DNA from: Saccharomonospora amisosensis
GTDB lineage: Bacteria; Actinomycetota; Actinomycetes; Mycobacteriales; Pseudonocardiaceae
Length of the DNA stretch: 64,000 nt
Assembly: GCF_011761185.1 (NCBI RefSeq)
Contig: NZ_JAAOYM010000001.1
Location: 1,984,001 to 2,048,000 of the forward strand
Reading direction: 5' to 3'
Translations under genes and position numbers: made by a program
Notes under the pieces: generated by a model
Database searches by the model: none
Told to the model about the DNA's origin: nothing
Seen by the model: the letters and a program-made list of their open reading frames with translations, nothing else
Shown here: positions 1 to 8,248 of the stretch, piece after piece
How the letters are laid out: the number at the start of each line of letters is the position of its first letter
Numbering within the stretch: the first letter of the stretch is position 1

Positions 1-825
1 TTCGACAACCTCACCGAAGGCACCGTCATCGACTCCGCTGTCCTGGCCCGACTGGTCACCGAACGCACCTGGACCGACCGCCGATTGGGCACCAACGCCG
101 CCGCCACCTTCCCCAACGATCGGCTATGGCTGGCCACCGGCAACAACCTGCGCACCGGCGGAGACATGGCCTCGCGCACCGTGTGGGTGCGCCTGGACCC
201 CGACTGCCCCCGCCCCGAAGCCCGCACCGGATTCACCATCCCCAACCTCGACACCTGGATCCTCGACCCCATCAACCAGGCCACCGTGCTGTGGCACCTA
301 CTCGTGCTCATCCTGGACTGGACCAACGCAGGCGCCCCCACCGCGCACTCGGTGCCCTCCATGCGGCAGTTCACCCGCTGGGCCCAACACCTCGGCGGAT
401 TCCTGCAGCACCACCACATCCCCGGATTCCTCGCCAACAACGAACACGCCCGCGACCTCGACGACGACGCCGCCGAATGGCGCGCGTTCCTGCTCACCTG
501 GCACCAACTCCACCGCGACCAACCCCTCACCGCCCAACAACTACGCGCCAGCGCCGAAACCTACGCCGGGGCCGACCCCTGGGCCGGGACCTTCCCCACC
601 ACCGCCACCGGCAAACCCCTCACCGCCAAAGCCCTCGGCCGCCGCCTCACCGGACAACTCGACCGCTGGCGCGGCGACACCGTACTACGCAGCGTGATCG
701 ACCCCGCCCACAACTGCCGCGCCTACTGGGTCCAGCACAACCCCCACCACACCCAACCCCCCGAAACAAACCCGGAAACCCGGAAACCCGGCACCACCCC
801 ACCTGAACAGCAACAACACCCCTAA
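1..825 (+). CDS. Primase/helicase-like replication protein, C-terminal part (5' truncated by window)
   Basis: The reading frame is open from base 1 and has no start in the window; about 274 codons remain. The segment with RLWLATGNNL, GGDMASRT and VRLDPDCPRPEAR resembles the C-terminal part of phage/plasmid primase-polymerase-helicase proteins, where a GNN..GD..RR..RLDP pattern follows the ATPase core. The Walker motifs would lie upstream. The tail is rich in Pro, Thr and Gln and is encoded partly by the AAACCCGG repeat at 768-791. It probably starts replication of the excised element. The family assignment rests on the short conserved block only. Confidence 0.6.
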   Translation, partial: FDNLTEGTVIDSAVLARLVTERTWTDRRLGTNAAATFPNDRLWLATGNNLRTGGDMASRTVWVRLDPDCPRPEARTGFTIPNLDTWILDPINQATVLWHLLVLILDWTNAGAPTAHSVPSMRQFTRWAQHLGGFLQHHHIPGFLANNEHARDLDDDAAEWRAFLLTWHQLHRDQPLTAQQLRASAETYAGADPWAGTFPTTATGKPLTAKALGRRLTGQLDRWRGDTVLRSVIDPAHNCRAYWVQHNPHHTQPPETNPETRKPGTTPPEQQQHP

Positions 826-963
826 ACGATCACCGGGTTTCAACCACAACACCCGGCTCCAAACCCGGAAACCTCCGGGTTTCCGGGTTTGGCACACCCG
901 ACCACCACACCAAACCCGGCAGCAAAACCCCAGCACAACCCCCACACACCGGGTTTCCGGGTT
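768..963. repeat. Cluster of AAACCCGG / CCGGGTTT repeats with a 13-bp hairpin
   Basis: Three head-to-tail AAACCCGG units sit at 768-791 inside the end of the replication gene. A perfect inverted repeat (arms AAACCCGGAAACC, 861-873, and GGTTTCCGGGTTT, 878-890, 4-nt loop) follows. Further copies lie at 833-840, 912-919 and 949-963. The cluster occupies most of the 322-bp gap (826-1147) between the replication gene and the excisionase gene, which otherwise holds no supported gene. Iterons of a replication origin, recombination-directionality sites or a terminator are all possible. No T-run follows the hairpin. Confidence 0.7.
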
Positions 964-1147
964 CCTGGAAGCCACCCCCGGCCCCTACAACATTTCGCCC
1001 CCAACACCCCCTCCGTACCCGCCACCCAGCAACCCAGCAACCCACCAGGCGAATACGGAGAGCAACCACCCACCCACCAACGAAAGGACACCCCCATGCC
1101 CACTCCCGCCACCAACAAGCCCCACCACACCAAGGAGAACTCAGTAC

Positions 1148-1381
1148 ATGGCGACCCCATCGGTGACGTGCGAGGACGTGCCGCATCGCCACCTATACCG
1201 AATTCCCGAAGCAATGACGCTGCTGTCGATGAGCCGTTCAGTGATCTACGAGCAGATACGGGCCGGGCGCTTGCGGACGGTCAAGCAGGGACGCGCCCGC
1301 CTTGTTCCCATGCAAGCCATTGAAGAGTACGTGCAACTGCTGATCCAGGAATCGGAGGGATGCGTTGGCAAAGCGGCGTAG
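1148..1381 (+). CDS. Excisionase-like helix-turn-helix protein
   Basis: This 77-residue protein contains LYRIPEAMTLLSMSRSVIYEQIRAGRL and a following basic strand. That is the MerR-type winged HTH pattern of phage and plasmid excisionases (HTH_17 class). Such proteins bend DNA at att sites and bias integrase toward excision. An AAGGAG ribosome-binding site at 1132-1137 precedes the ATG. The gene overlaps the integrase start by 17 bp, so the two are probably translationally coupled. The size and position immediately upstream of int support the call. Confidence 0.8.
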   Translation: MATPSVTCEDVPHRHLYRIPEAMTLLSMSRSVIYEQIRAGRLRTVKQGRARLVPMQAIEEYVQLLIQESEGCVGKAA

Positions 1382-2537
1382 CCGAGGTGACGGCGGCCTG
1401 TCGTGGGACAAATCCCGGCAACGGTGGGTCGCTTCGATCACGGTCGGATACACCCCCGCCGGAAAACGGATCGTCCGCCGAGCACGCGGACGAACGAAGA
1501 CCGAGGCAAAGAACAAGCTTGATGCCCTGATTCGCGATCACGCCGATGGCTTCCTTACGGAGGCGAGCAATTTCACCGTCGCTGAGGCGGTAGACGACTG
1601 GCTCGCTTACGGCCTGGCGGGCCGTGCGGAGAGCACAAAGGAGAATCGGCGGATCATGATGGAAACGCATGTCAAGCCACTTCTCGGCGCGCGAAAACTG
1701 CGGGAGCTGACGGCCGAAGACGTCGACAAGTGGTTGGCAGACAGGGCGACCGTGCTCAGCACGTCGACGTTGCAGCGCGTGCGTTCGTTGCTCGCGCAGG
1801 TTGTCGCTCGCGCGCAAGCAAGGGACAAAGTCAAGCGCAACGTGGTGCTACTGTGCGCCTGTCCGACTGGGCTTTCCGGCCGGCCGTCGAAGGCCCTGAC
1901 GATGCCTCAAGCGGAGGCGTTGCTGGAGGCATCGACGAGGTTCCGTACGCCAGCGATTCGTGCCTACGTGGTGGTGTCGCTACTCACTGGTGGGAGAACG
2001 GAGGAAATGCGCGCGTTGACGTGGGATCACGTCGATCTCGTGGGTGTACCGGAGGCGGACCCGCCGGTTCCACCAAGCATCCGCGTGTGGCGGTCTGTGC
2101 GCGTGTCGGGCGACACAAAGACACGTCTGTCGAGGCGGACGCTCGCAATGCCTCAGCGCTGCGTTGATGTATTGAAGGTACAACGAGACGCGCAAGCGGT
2201 GGCGCGCCAGAGGGCGGGGGAGAAGTGGGAAGACATGGACCTCGTGTTCAGCACCCGCACGGGCGGCAAGCTGGCAGCCGGGAACGTACGTCGTGCGTTC
2301 CGACTGATAGCAAAGGAGGCTGGGCTGGAGCCGGGTGAGTGGACCCCGCGCGAGCTTCGGCACAGTTTCGTCTCGCTGCTGTCAGACAGCGGGGTGCCGC
2401 TCGAACAGATCTCTCGCCTCGTCGGTCACAAGGGGACGGCGGTCACCGAGATGATCTACCGGCATCAGATCACACCGGTGATGGTTGAGGGGGCGGCGGC
2501 TATGGACCAACTGTTCCCCACCGATGGCGAAGCGTAG
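1365..2537 (+). CDS. int: Tyrosine integrase of the element
   Basis: This 390-residue tyrosine recombinase has an N-terminal arm-binding region (about 1-60), a SAM-like core-binding domain (about 65-160) and a catalytic domain (about 175-375). The visible catalytic residues are R211 (TGGRTEEMR), R332 (PRELRHS), H355 (GHKG) and the nucleophile Y365 (IYRH). The first residue of the usual HxxR box is Arg (R329), as I recall from pSAM2-type actinomycete integrases. The TTG start at 1365 has GGAGGG at 1354-1359. It would join attP to attB at the 3' end of tRNA-Val(GAC). Confidence 0.92.
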   Translation: MAKRRSRGDGGLSWDKSRQRWVASITVGYTPAGKRIVRRARGRTKTEAKNKLDALIRDHADGFLTEASNFTVAEAVDDWLAYGLAGRAESTKENRRIMMETHVKPLLGARKLRELTAEDVDKWLADRATVLSTSTLQRVRSLLAQVVARAQARDKVKRNVVLLCACPTGLSGRPSKALTMPQAEALLEASTRFRTPAIRAYVVVSLLTGGRTEEMRALTWDHVDLVGVPEADPPVPPSIRVWRSVRVSGDTKTRLSRRTLAMPQRCVDVLKVQRDAQAVARQRAGEKWEDMDLVFSTRTGGKLAAGNVRRAFRLIAKEAGLEPGEWTPRELRHSFVSLLSDSGVPLEQISRLVGHKGTAVTEMIYRHQITPVMVEGAAAMDQLFPTDGEA

Positions 2538-2566
2538 TTACTCAGTTAGGTACTCACCAGCAAAAC

Positions 2567-2598
2567 AGCCCCCGTCCCGCTTATTCGGGATGGGGGCT
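2567..2598 (-). terminator. Terminator downstream of the tRNA cluster
   Basis: Arms AGCCCCCGTCCCG (2567-2579) and CGGGATGGGGGCT (2586-2598) form a GC-rich stem with one mismatch or wobble and a 6-nt loop. Read on the minus strand the stem is followed by TGTTTT, which fits termination of the leftward tRNA transcript. It also ends transcription facing it from int, so it may act in both directions. Confidence 0.7.
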
Positions 2599-2602
2599 GA
2601 CC

Positions 2603-2677
2603 TGGTGCGCGATACTGGGATCGAACCAGTGACCTCTACCGTGTCAAGGTAGCGCTCTCCCGCTGAGCTAATCGCGC
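2603..2677 (-). tRNA. tRNA-Val (anticodon GAC)
   Basis: The minus-strand cloverleaf has acceptor GCGCGAT paired with ATCGCGC, anticodon stem CTACC/GGTAG with loop TTGACAC, and T-arm GGTTCGATCC. The anticodon is GAC. CCA is encoded at 2605-2603. It is the last tRNA of a Gly-Cys-Val cluster and the probable integration target of the element to its left. The tRNA is intact, as expected when an element restores the 3' end on insertion. Confidence 0.95.
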
Positions 2678-2678
2678 G

Positions 2679-2750
2679 AGGCGGAGACGGGAATCGAACC
2701 CGTGTACAGGGCTTTGCAGGCCCTTGCCTGAACCACTCGGCCACTCCGCC
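2679..2750 (-). tRNA. tRNA-Cys (anticodon GCA)
   Basis: The minus-strand sequence has acceptor GGCGGAG/CTCCGCC, anticodon stem AGGGC/GCCCT with loop CTGCAAA (anticodon GCA), and T-loop GGTTCGATTCC. No CCA is encoded. It lies one base upstream of tRNA-Val(GAC) in the same transcript. Confidence 0.93.
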
Positions 2751-2759
2751 GTGTTCTGT

Positions 2760-2781
2760 GGATCGGGCAGCTGCCTGATCC
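2760..2781. other. Near-perfect palindrome between tRNA-Gly and tRNA-Cys
   Basis: GGATCGGGCAG followed by CTGCCTGATCC is a 22-bp palindrome with a single G-T position. It lies in the 55-bp spacer between tRNA-Cys and tRNA-Gly. In the leftward transcript it would fold into an 11-bp hairpin, which may mark RNA processing. There is no T-run, so termination is unlikely. Confidence 0.5.
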
Positions 2782-2805
2782 AACTGCGGAATGCCGCCGC
2801 AGTCG

Positions 2806-2878
2806 AGCGGACGACGGGATTCGAACCCGCGACCCTCACCTTGGCAAGGTGATGCGCTACCAGCTGCGCTACGTCCGC
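2806..2878 (-). tRNA. tRNA-Gly (anticodon GCC)
   Basis: The minus-strand cloverleaf has acceptor GCGGACG/CGTCCGC, anticodon stem TCACC/GGTGA with loop TTGCCAA (anticodon GCC), and T-arm GGTTCGAATCC. It is the first tRNA of the leftward cluster. A possible -10 hexamer TACAGT lies on the minus strand at 2931-2926, about 48 bp upstream, with no convincing -35. Confidence 0.93.
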
Positions 2879-2989
2879 GTTCCCGGTTCCGGGCCGGTCG
2901 GCCCTTCGCCGTGGCGTGTGCGCAAACTGTATCGGATCACCCCTCGGCCGGGTGCACCGGGGGTGCTCATCGCGGGCGGGTGCCGCTCT

Positions 2990-3415
2990 TCAGGTCAGAT
3001 CGTTCGGGATGAGATGCGTCAGCGCATCGTCGACGTCGACCCAGAGGTGCTCGTTGCCCGGCAGCACCACGTCGTAGGTGCGGTCGAGGAAGTCCGCGAG
3101 CTCCTGGGCGGAGGCCTCGAACATGGCGTGGCCGGACGGCGAGTTCAACTCGATGAGCACGGACTCCGGGTCTTCGATGGAGGGCCGGATTCGCACATCC
3201 CCGTCGCCGGCGTCGCCGAGCAGGCCGTCGGCGAGCAGGTCGCGGGCGTACACCCATTCGACCCAGCCCGCCCTGCCGGTGCGGAATGCCGCCACGACCG
3301 CGTAGGGGTCGCGCGTGTCGTAGCGCAACTCGACTTTCACCGGAACGGGAGGCGTCCGCGGCGCCAGTAGATCGAAGACCGCCGTTGACCGCAGCGTCAC
3401 GTGATCGTTTCGCAT
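2990..3415 (-). CDS. ssgB: SsgA/SsgB-family sporulation and cell-division protein
   Basis: This 141-residue protein (MRNDHVTLRSTAVFDLLAPR, VKVELRYDTRDPYAV, WVYARDLLADGL) matches the SsgA-like family. The family is confined to morphologically complex actinomycetes, where SsgB helps place FtsZ at sporulation septa. The lack of long extensions and the general sequence suit SsgB, the ancestral member, but the subclass is inferred. The ATG start has AGAAGGG upstream on the minus strand. It stands alone between the tRNA cluster and a 350-bp non-coding gap (3416-3766) in which I see no other gene. Confidence 0.9.
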   Translation of the reverse strand: MRNDHVTLRSTAVFDLLAPRTPPVPVKVELRYDTRDPYAVVAAFRTGRAGWVEWVYARDLLADGLLGDAGDGDVRIRPSIEDPESVLIELNSPSGHAMFEASAQELADFLDRTYDVVLPGNEHLWVDVDDALTHLIPNDLT

Positions 3416-3742
3416 GGTCGTACCCTTCTGCTCCCTCCCCGGCCTGTCGGCCGAGTCCTGCCTGTGAGACGCGCCCCGGCGCAGGCTCGCTCACCAATTC
3501 TCCGAAGACCACACGTACGTGTGTATCGGGCCTGGTGATCGCGCTCCACGTACATACTGCTTGGTTTGGCGTCGTCGCGATAGAACCGTCGCGCGAATGT
3601 CGCAGGTGACCTCTGTCCTCTCGGCCGCTCATCCCCGGTCGGAATCCCGGCTCAGCAGGAGGTTGTGCGTTCCGTGGTGGGGGATGTGCGCACCGTGCTG
3701 ACCTTGATCCCACCCGGCCGCGTGGCCCGAATCGGCGTCCGG

Positions 3743-3748
3743 TAAAGT
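3743..3748 (+). promoter_or_regulatory. Probable -10 element of tRNA-Val(CAC)
   Basis: TAAAGT lies 18 bp upstream of the mature 5' end of the tRNA. No clear -35 is visible at the expected distance. It is called on position and TANNNT form only. Confidence 0.35.
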
Positions 3749-3766
3749 CTGTGCCACACCGCGAGG

Positions 3767-3841
3767 GGGCGATTAGCTCAGCGGGAGAGCGCTTCGTTCA
3801 CACCGAAGAGGTCACTGGTTCGATCCCAGTATCGCCCACCA
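3767..3841 (+). tRNA. tRNA-Val (anticodon CAC)
   Basis: The cloverleaf has acceptor GGGCGAT/ATCGCCC, anticodon stem CTTCG/CGAAG with loop TTCACAC (anticodon CAC), and T-arm GGTTCGATCC. CCA is encoded at 3839-3841. It is almost identical outside the anticodon and acceptor stems to tRNA-Val(GAC) 1.1 kb away, so it shares the probable integrase target sequence of the T-arm half. Confidence 0.95.
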
Positions 3842-3856
3842 CAAGCTTCTGTTGTC

Positions 3857-3878
3857 AGACCCGGCGGCCGCCTGGTCT
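3857..3878 (+). terminator. Terminator of tRNA-Val(CAC)
   Basis: The stem AGACC-GGCG / CGCC-GGTCT has one mismatch and a 2-nt loop and is followed by TCTTCTTCG. It begins 15 bp after the encoded CCA end, which suits intrinsic termination of the tRNA. Confidence 0.65.
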
Positions 3879-4375
3879 TCTTCGTGTTCCCGTCACAGCT
3901 TCGTCCAACCCACCGCGCTGTCCCACGATTTCCTGTCGTGAGTCACGACACGTCGTCTGTTACTCAGCATGCCCGACCCGACACTTTCGGTGATCTTACC
4001 TGGTCTCCACAATGGATCGACTCACTCTCCAGCAGGCACGCCGAGGTGGCCTGTTCCGACACCGCGGTGCCGTTGACCACCTGATGTCACCCCTCCGCTG
4101 AATACAGTGGGTACTCGGCAGCTCCGCGGCATGGTCACGTGTCGTGATCGTCAGGTGACCTCACCGTCGCCTTTGGTCGCTTTCAGAAGCCCGCTCTGCC
4201 AGGGAATCCGATGTAACAGGGGACCAGCCCAGTACGGGACCTCGTCATGAGATCCGTATCCCGCTACCGAGCGTGTGTTCGCTCTGGTCACTCTCCGCGT
4301 TTGTCTGCGGCGGGATGACGTGACATCGCGGCGCGCGACGCCCGGTCGCGGAACCGATTGACGCGGGGAGGCTCC
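3879..4375. other. Non-coding gap with no supported gene
   Basis: About 500 bp separate the tRNA-Val(CAC) terminator from the sugar-transferase remnant. The base composition is less GC-biased than in the flanking genes. The short open frames on both strands lack codon bias, ribosome-binding sites and recognisable motifs. I see no RNA gene here. Confidence 0.5.
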
Positions 4376-5506
4376 ATGGACGAGTCGGCATGGCCGTCGT
4401 CGCCGTCCGACCACGGGCTGCCCGGGGAAGCGCGCACTCGGCGTTTCGGGCCATCACGGCGGTTTCCAGGGCCGCGCGGTCGGCTCCGGCCGCCATGGCA
4501 TGGGAACGCCGGTACCGCAACTGGGTCATCGGCAGCGACATCGTGGTGACCGTCGTGGTCGTGACCGCGAGCGGCGTGCTGATCGGCGGCGTGGGGCGGT
4601 TCGACGAGCCGCATGCCGCGGCAACCGCGGCCGCCGTCCTGCTCGCCCTTTCCACGTGCAGGGCGTGGAGCCAGCAGGGGTCGGTGAGGGCACCGAGGAG
4701 TTCCGCAGGGGTCGGAGCGGCGTTGATCGTCGCCTTCGGTGGGTTGCTCGCGGGCGCGCTGGAAGTCAAGCCGTGGGTGTTCTCCGTAGTGCCCGCGGTG
4801 GCCGCCGCGATCTTCCCGGCGCGCTACGCGCTGCGCAGGTTGTTGCACCGGGCCAGGCGCCATGGCCAGTGCCTGCTTCCGGTGATGGCGGCGGGTAACC
4901 CGACACCGTGCGGGAACTGGTGGTCGCCCCCGTGCTCATGGAGGTCGCCGGTCCGCCTGGTGCTGGCCGCCCCCGCGCTGTTGCTGATCGCGCTGGCGAT
5001 CAAGGTGGGCGACCCCGGTCCGGTCGTCTACCGGCAGCGACGCGTCGGCACGGACGGCGACACCTTCACCATGCTCAAGTTCCGCACGATGGTGGTCGAC
5101 GCCGACGCCGTGCGAAAGGACCTGCTCGCCCACAACGAGGGCTCGGGTCCGTTGTTCAAGATCCGTGACGATCCCCGGGTAACGGCTGTCGGCGGGCTGC
5201 TGCGGCGCTACTCGGTGGACGAGTTTCCGCAGCTGGTCAACGTGCTGGCCGGGCAGACGTCGCTCGTGGGGCCCCGCCCGCCCCTGCCTGAGGAGACCGA
5301 GCGCTACGAGCCGGAGGCGCGGCGCAGACTCCTCGTGAAGCCGGGCCTGACGGGTCTGTGGCAGGTGAGCGGTCGCAGCGAGCTGTCGTGGGAGGGACGG
5401 CGTTCGACTCGACCTTCGCTATGTGGAGGACTGGTCGCTCGCGCTGGACCTGGTGATCCGGTGGAAGACGCTGCGGGCCGTCGTTTACGGTCGCGGCGCG
5501 TACTGA
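4376..5506 (+). pseudogene. Decayed exopolysaccharide polyprenyl-phosphate sugar-1-phosphate transferase
   Basis: The C-terminal half carries the WbaP/CpsE catalytic signature: VYRQRRVG, FTMLKFRTM, GPLFKIRDDPRVT, RYSVDEFPQL, SLVGPRPPLP and KPGLTGLWQVSGRSELSW. Between W-E and L-D-L-R-Y-V-E-D-W (from 5408) there are 13 bases instead of 12, so the reading frame shifts. The intact tail then ends at 5504-5506. Upstream, membrane segments (about 4510-4850) run almost directly into R-E-L-V-V-A-P-V-L-M-E-V (about 4911-4946, another frame) and then into L-V-L-A-A-P-A-L-L-L. The CoA-binding-like domain and linker of intact homologues are therefore missing. The likely old start is ATG 4376 behind GGGGAGG. 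I see at least two deletions and one frameshift; comparison with intact homologues is from memory. Confidence 0.8.
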
Positions 5507-5508
5507 GC

Positions 5509-5613
5509 GGGGAACTCGCGGGCAGGAACGGGGAACTCGCGGGCGGGAGCGGGGGACTCGCGGGCGGGAGCGGGGGACTCGCGGGCGGGAGCGGGGGACT
5601 CGCGGGCGGCGGC
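5509..5613. repeat. Array A of the 21-bp repeat family (five units)
   Basis: Five head-to-tail 21-bp units fill 5509-5529, 5530-5550, 5551-5571, 5572-5592 and 5593-5613. Each reads GGGGRACTCG followed by CGGGCRGGARC with minor changes (last unit ends GGCGGC). The array begins 2 nt after the stop of the sugar-transferase remnant and ends at the probable -10 (TAGCAT, 5614-5619) of thrS. The + strand has G-runs spaced as in G-quadruplex motifs. In the broken gene's shifted frame it is read as ELAGGSGG repeats, which is not a real protein. Confidence 0.9.
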
Positions 5614-5655
5614 TAGCATCGACATGTCAAGTAGGTCACGTGTCAGGAGTTCGCC

Positions 5656-7701
5656 GTGTCACAGTCGTCGCCCGTCGCAGCCGTGCCAGCCCCACGTGTG
5701 GTGGTGCGCGCGGGCACTACGGCGGGCTCGGCGGTACGCGAGGCCGGCCTGCCGAGCAAGGGCGCCGACGCCGTCGTGGTCGTGCGTGACGCCGACGGCG
5801 GGCTGCGTGACCTCGCGTGGGTTCCGGAGCACGACACCGAGGTGGAGCCGGTCCCGGCGAACACCGAGGACGGCCGCGCCGTCATCAGGCATTCGGCCGC
5901 GCACGTGCTGGCGCAGGCCGTGCAGCAGCAGTTCCCGGAGGCCAAGCTGGGTATCGGGCCGCCGGTGAAGGACGGCTTCTACTACGACTTCGCCGTCGAC
6001 CGGCCGTTCACACCGGAGGATCTGCAGGCGCTGGAAAAGCGCATGAAGCAGATCATCAAGGCCTCGCAGCAGTTCTCCCGCCGGGTCGTGGAACCCGCCG
6101 CCGCGGAGTCCGAACTCGCCGACGAGCCGTTCAAGCTGGAACTGATCGGGCTGAAGTCGGACCAGGGCGTTCAGGACACTGTGGACACTTCCGAGGTGAT
6201 GGAGGTCGGCGAGGGTGAGCTGACCATCTACGACAACCTCGACCCGCGCACCAAGGAGCGCGTGTGGAGCGACCTGTGCCGGGGCCCGCACGTGCCCACC
6301 ACCAAGTACATCCCCGCCTTCAAACTGACGCGGGTGGCGGCGGCGTACTGGCGCGGCAACGAGAACAACCCGCAGCTGCAACGCATCTACGGCACGGCTT
6401 GGGAGTCGCAGCAGGCGCAGGACCACTACCTGGAGCTGCTGGCCGAGGCCGAACGGCGCGATCACCGCAGGTTGGGCGCGGAGCTGGACCTGTTCTCCTT
6501 CCCCGAGGAGATCGGGTCCGGGCTGCCGGTCTTCCACCCCAAGGGCGGGATCATCAGGCGGGAGCTGGAGAACTACTCACGAAGGCGGCACGAGGAGTCC
6601 GGCTACGAGTTCGTGAACACCCCGCACATCAGCAAGAGCGGGCTGTTCCACACCTCCGGCCACCTGCCGTACTACGCGGACACGATGTTCCCGCCGATCC
6701 CGTTCGAGGGCGAGGACTACTACCTCAAGGCCATGAACTGCCCGATGCACCACCTGATCTACCGCTCGCGCGGGCGGTCATACCGGGAGCTGCCGCTTCG
6801 GCTGTTCGAGTTCGGCACCGTATACCGCTACGAGAAGTCCGGCGTGGTGCACGGGCTGACCCGGGTGCGCGGGCTGACCATGGACGACTCGCACATCTAC
6901 TGCACCAAGGAGCAGATGCCCGGCGAGTTGCGCTCGCTGCTGCGGTTCGTACTCGACCTGCTCGCCGACTACGGGCTTTCGGACTTCTATCTCGAACTGT
7001 CCACCCGAGGGGAGTCGGGCAAGTTCATCGGTGAGGACCGGGAGTGGGAGGAGGCGACAGAGACGCTGCGGCAGGCTGCCCTGGAGTCCGGGCTGGAACT
7101 GGTGCCCGACCCCGGTGGCGCGGCGTACTACGGGCCGAAGATCTCCGTGCAGGCCAGGGACGCCATCGGCCGCAACTGGCAGATGTCGACGATCCAGCTC
7201 GACTTCAACCACCCCAGGCGGTTCGAGCTGGAGTACACCGCGGCGGACGGTTCGCGGCGGACGCCGGTGGTGATCCACCGCGCGCTGTTCGGGTCGATCG
7301 AGCGGTTCTTCGGCGTGCTGACCGAGCACTACGCGGGCGCGTTCCCTGCGTGGCTGGCACCGGTGCAGGTGGTGGGCATCCCGATCGCCGACGAGCACGT
7401 CGAGCACCTTCGTGGCGTGGAGAAGGCGTTGCGTGCCAAGGGAATTCGGGCCGAAGTGGACACCAGCGACGACAGGATGCAGAAGAAGATCCGTACCCAC
7501 ACCACGCAGAAGGTGCCGTTCCTGCTGCTGGCAGGCGGCAAGGACGTCGAGGCGGGCGCGGTGTCGTTCCGGTTCCGCGACGGCGGGCAGGTCAACGGGG
7601 TGCCGGTGGCGGCGGCGGTGGAGGCCATCGCGGACTGGGTCGCCCGCAGGGAGAACTCCTCGCCGACCGCTGGTGCTCTGGAGGCGATCGTTGCGCGGTA
7701 G
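5656..7701 (+). CDS. thrS: Threonyl-tRNA synthetase
   Basis: Charges tRNA-Thr with threonine in the cytosol. The 681-residue class II enzyme has an N-terminal TGS domain (about 12-68) and an editing domain with H79-S-A-A-H83. The catalytic core contains the zinc-binding MNCPMHH (C362). Motif 2 lies around [21 protein letters not shown] and motif 3 around [17 protein letters not shown]; an anticodon-binding domain ends the protein. The GTG start at 5656 has CAGGAG upstream. TAGCAT at 5614-5619, immediately after repeat array A, is the probable -10. The gene leads the thrS-HIT-pgsA block; I see no T-box leader. Confidence 0.98.
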   Translation: MSQSSPVAAVPAPRVVVRAGTTAGSAVREAGLPSKGADAVVVVRDADGGLRDLAWVPEHDTEVEPVPANTEDGRAVIRHSAAHVLAQAVQQQFPEAKLGIGPPVKDGFYYDFAVDRPFTPEDLQALEKRMKQIIKASQQFSRRVVEPAAAESELADEPFKLELIGLKSDQGVQDTVDTSEVMEVGEGELTIYDNLDPRTKERVWSDLCRGPHVPTTKYIPAFKLTRVAAAYWRGNENNPQLQRIYGTAWESQQAQDHYLELLAEAERRDHRRLGAELDLFSFPEEIGSGLPVFHPKGGIIRRELENYSRRRHEESGYEFVNTPHISKSGLFHTSGHLPYYADTMFPPIPFEGEDYYLKAMNCPMHHLIYRSRGRSYRELPLRLFEFGTVYRYEKSGVVHGLTRVRGLTMDDSHIYCTKEQMPGELRSLLRFVLDLLADYGLSDFYLELSTRGESGKFIGEDREWEEATETLRQAALESGLELVPDPGGAAYYGPKISVQARDAIGRNWQMSTIQLDFNHPRRFELEYTAADGSRRTPVVIHRALFGSIERFFGVLTEHYAGAFPAWLAPVQVVGIPIADEHVEHLRGVEKALRAKGIRAEVDTSDDRMQKKIRTHTTQKVPFLLLAGGKDVEAGAVSFRFRDGGQVNGVPVAAAVEAIADWVARRENSSPTAGALEAIVAR

Positions 7702-8242
7702 CGGCGAGGGGCGCGAGTACGTCGAGCAGGACGGGGTCGGGGTCGTCGACCAGTTGCAGCGGTTGTGGACGCCGCACCGGCTCGCCTACATCAAGGGAGA
7801 GAACAAGCCGGACGGTGACGAGGCGGGTGGCTGCCCGTTCTGCAGGCTGATCGGGATGGCCGACACCGATGCGCTCATCGTCGGCCGCGGTCGCCTGGTC
7901 TACGCCGTGCTCAATCTGTACCCGTACAACCCGGGGCATCTCATGGTGCTGCCCTACCGGCACGTCGCCGACTACACCGAACTCACCGGCGAGGAAACCA
8001 TGGAGCTGGCCGAGTTCACCCAGCACGCGATGACGGTGATCCGGTCGGTCTCGGCCGCGCACGGCTTCAACATCGGGATGAACCAGGGCGTCATCGCCGG
8101 CGCCGGAATCGCCGCCCACCTGCACCAGCACGTGGTGCCGAGGTGGGGCGGCGATTCCAACTTCATGCCGGTGATCGGCCATACGAAGGTGCTACCGCAA
8201 CTACTCGGCGAGACCAGGCAGTTGCTGGCCGACGCCTGGTGA
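7691..8242 (+). CDS. HIT-family hydrolase/phosphorylase (Ap4A phosphorylase-like)
   Basis: This 183-residue protein has CPFCRL near residue 46 and the histidine triad H143-L-H145-Q-H147-V-V. The catalytic His of this family forms a nucleotidyl intermediate. The mycobacterial protein at the same position between thrS and pgsA is, as I recall, a diadenosine tetraphosphate phosphorylase, so that activity is likely. The TTG at 7691 is chosen because GGAGG lies at 7680-7684. It overlaps the end of thrS by 11 bp, which implies coupled translation. A GTG at 7673 is the alternative. Confidence 0.88.
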   Translation: MRGSGEGREYVEQDGVGVVDQLQRLWTPHRLAYIKGENKPDGDEAGGCPFCRLIGMADTDALIVGRGRLVYAVLNLYPYNPGHLMVLPYRHVADYTELTGEETMELAEFTQHAMTVIRSVSAAHGFNIGMNQGVIAGAGIAAHLHQHVVPRWGGDSNFMPVIGHTKVLPQLLGETRQLLADAW

Positions 8243-8248
8243 CCTCGC

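Larger units (their letters stand above)
1..2602 (+). mobile_element. Right end of an integrated element (AICE/prophage-like) next to tRNA-Val
   Basis: The segment combines a primase/helicase-type replication protein (cut by the window edge), an excisionase-like HTH protein and a tyrosine integrase. The integrase ends about 65 bp from the 3' end of tRNA-Val(GAC). The order rep, xis, int, tRNA is the usual layout at the int end of actinomycete integrative and conjugative elements. Codon choice in the first gene (heavy use of C-ending codons) differs from the core genes to the right. No transfer (Tra/FtsK) gene is visible because the rest lies to the left. The att core is expected within the 3' part of the tRNA. 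The second copy should lie outside the window, so the exact boundary is inferred. Confidence 0.75.

Noticed and set aside
889-1323. Open frame overlapping the excisionase gene
   Set aside because: ATG 1096 has a weak GAAAGGA but the product is low-complexity and the overlapping frame encodes a clear HTH protein.
4151-4414. Minus-strand ORFs in the gap after tRNA-Val(CAC)
   Set aside because: Arg/Ser-rich products, no ribosome-binding site, no motif.
5509-5613. CRISPR array
   Set aside because: Units are contiguous with no unique spacers and no cas genes are in the window.
5509-5616. ELAGGSGG-type repeat protein tail
   Set aside because: It is array A translated in the frame left after the sugar-transferase frameshift; the same DNA repeat occurs outside frames at three other loci.
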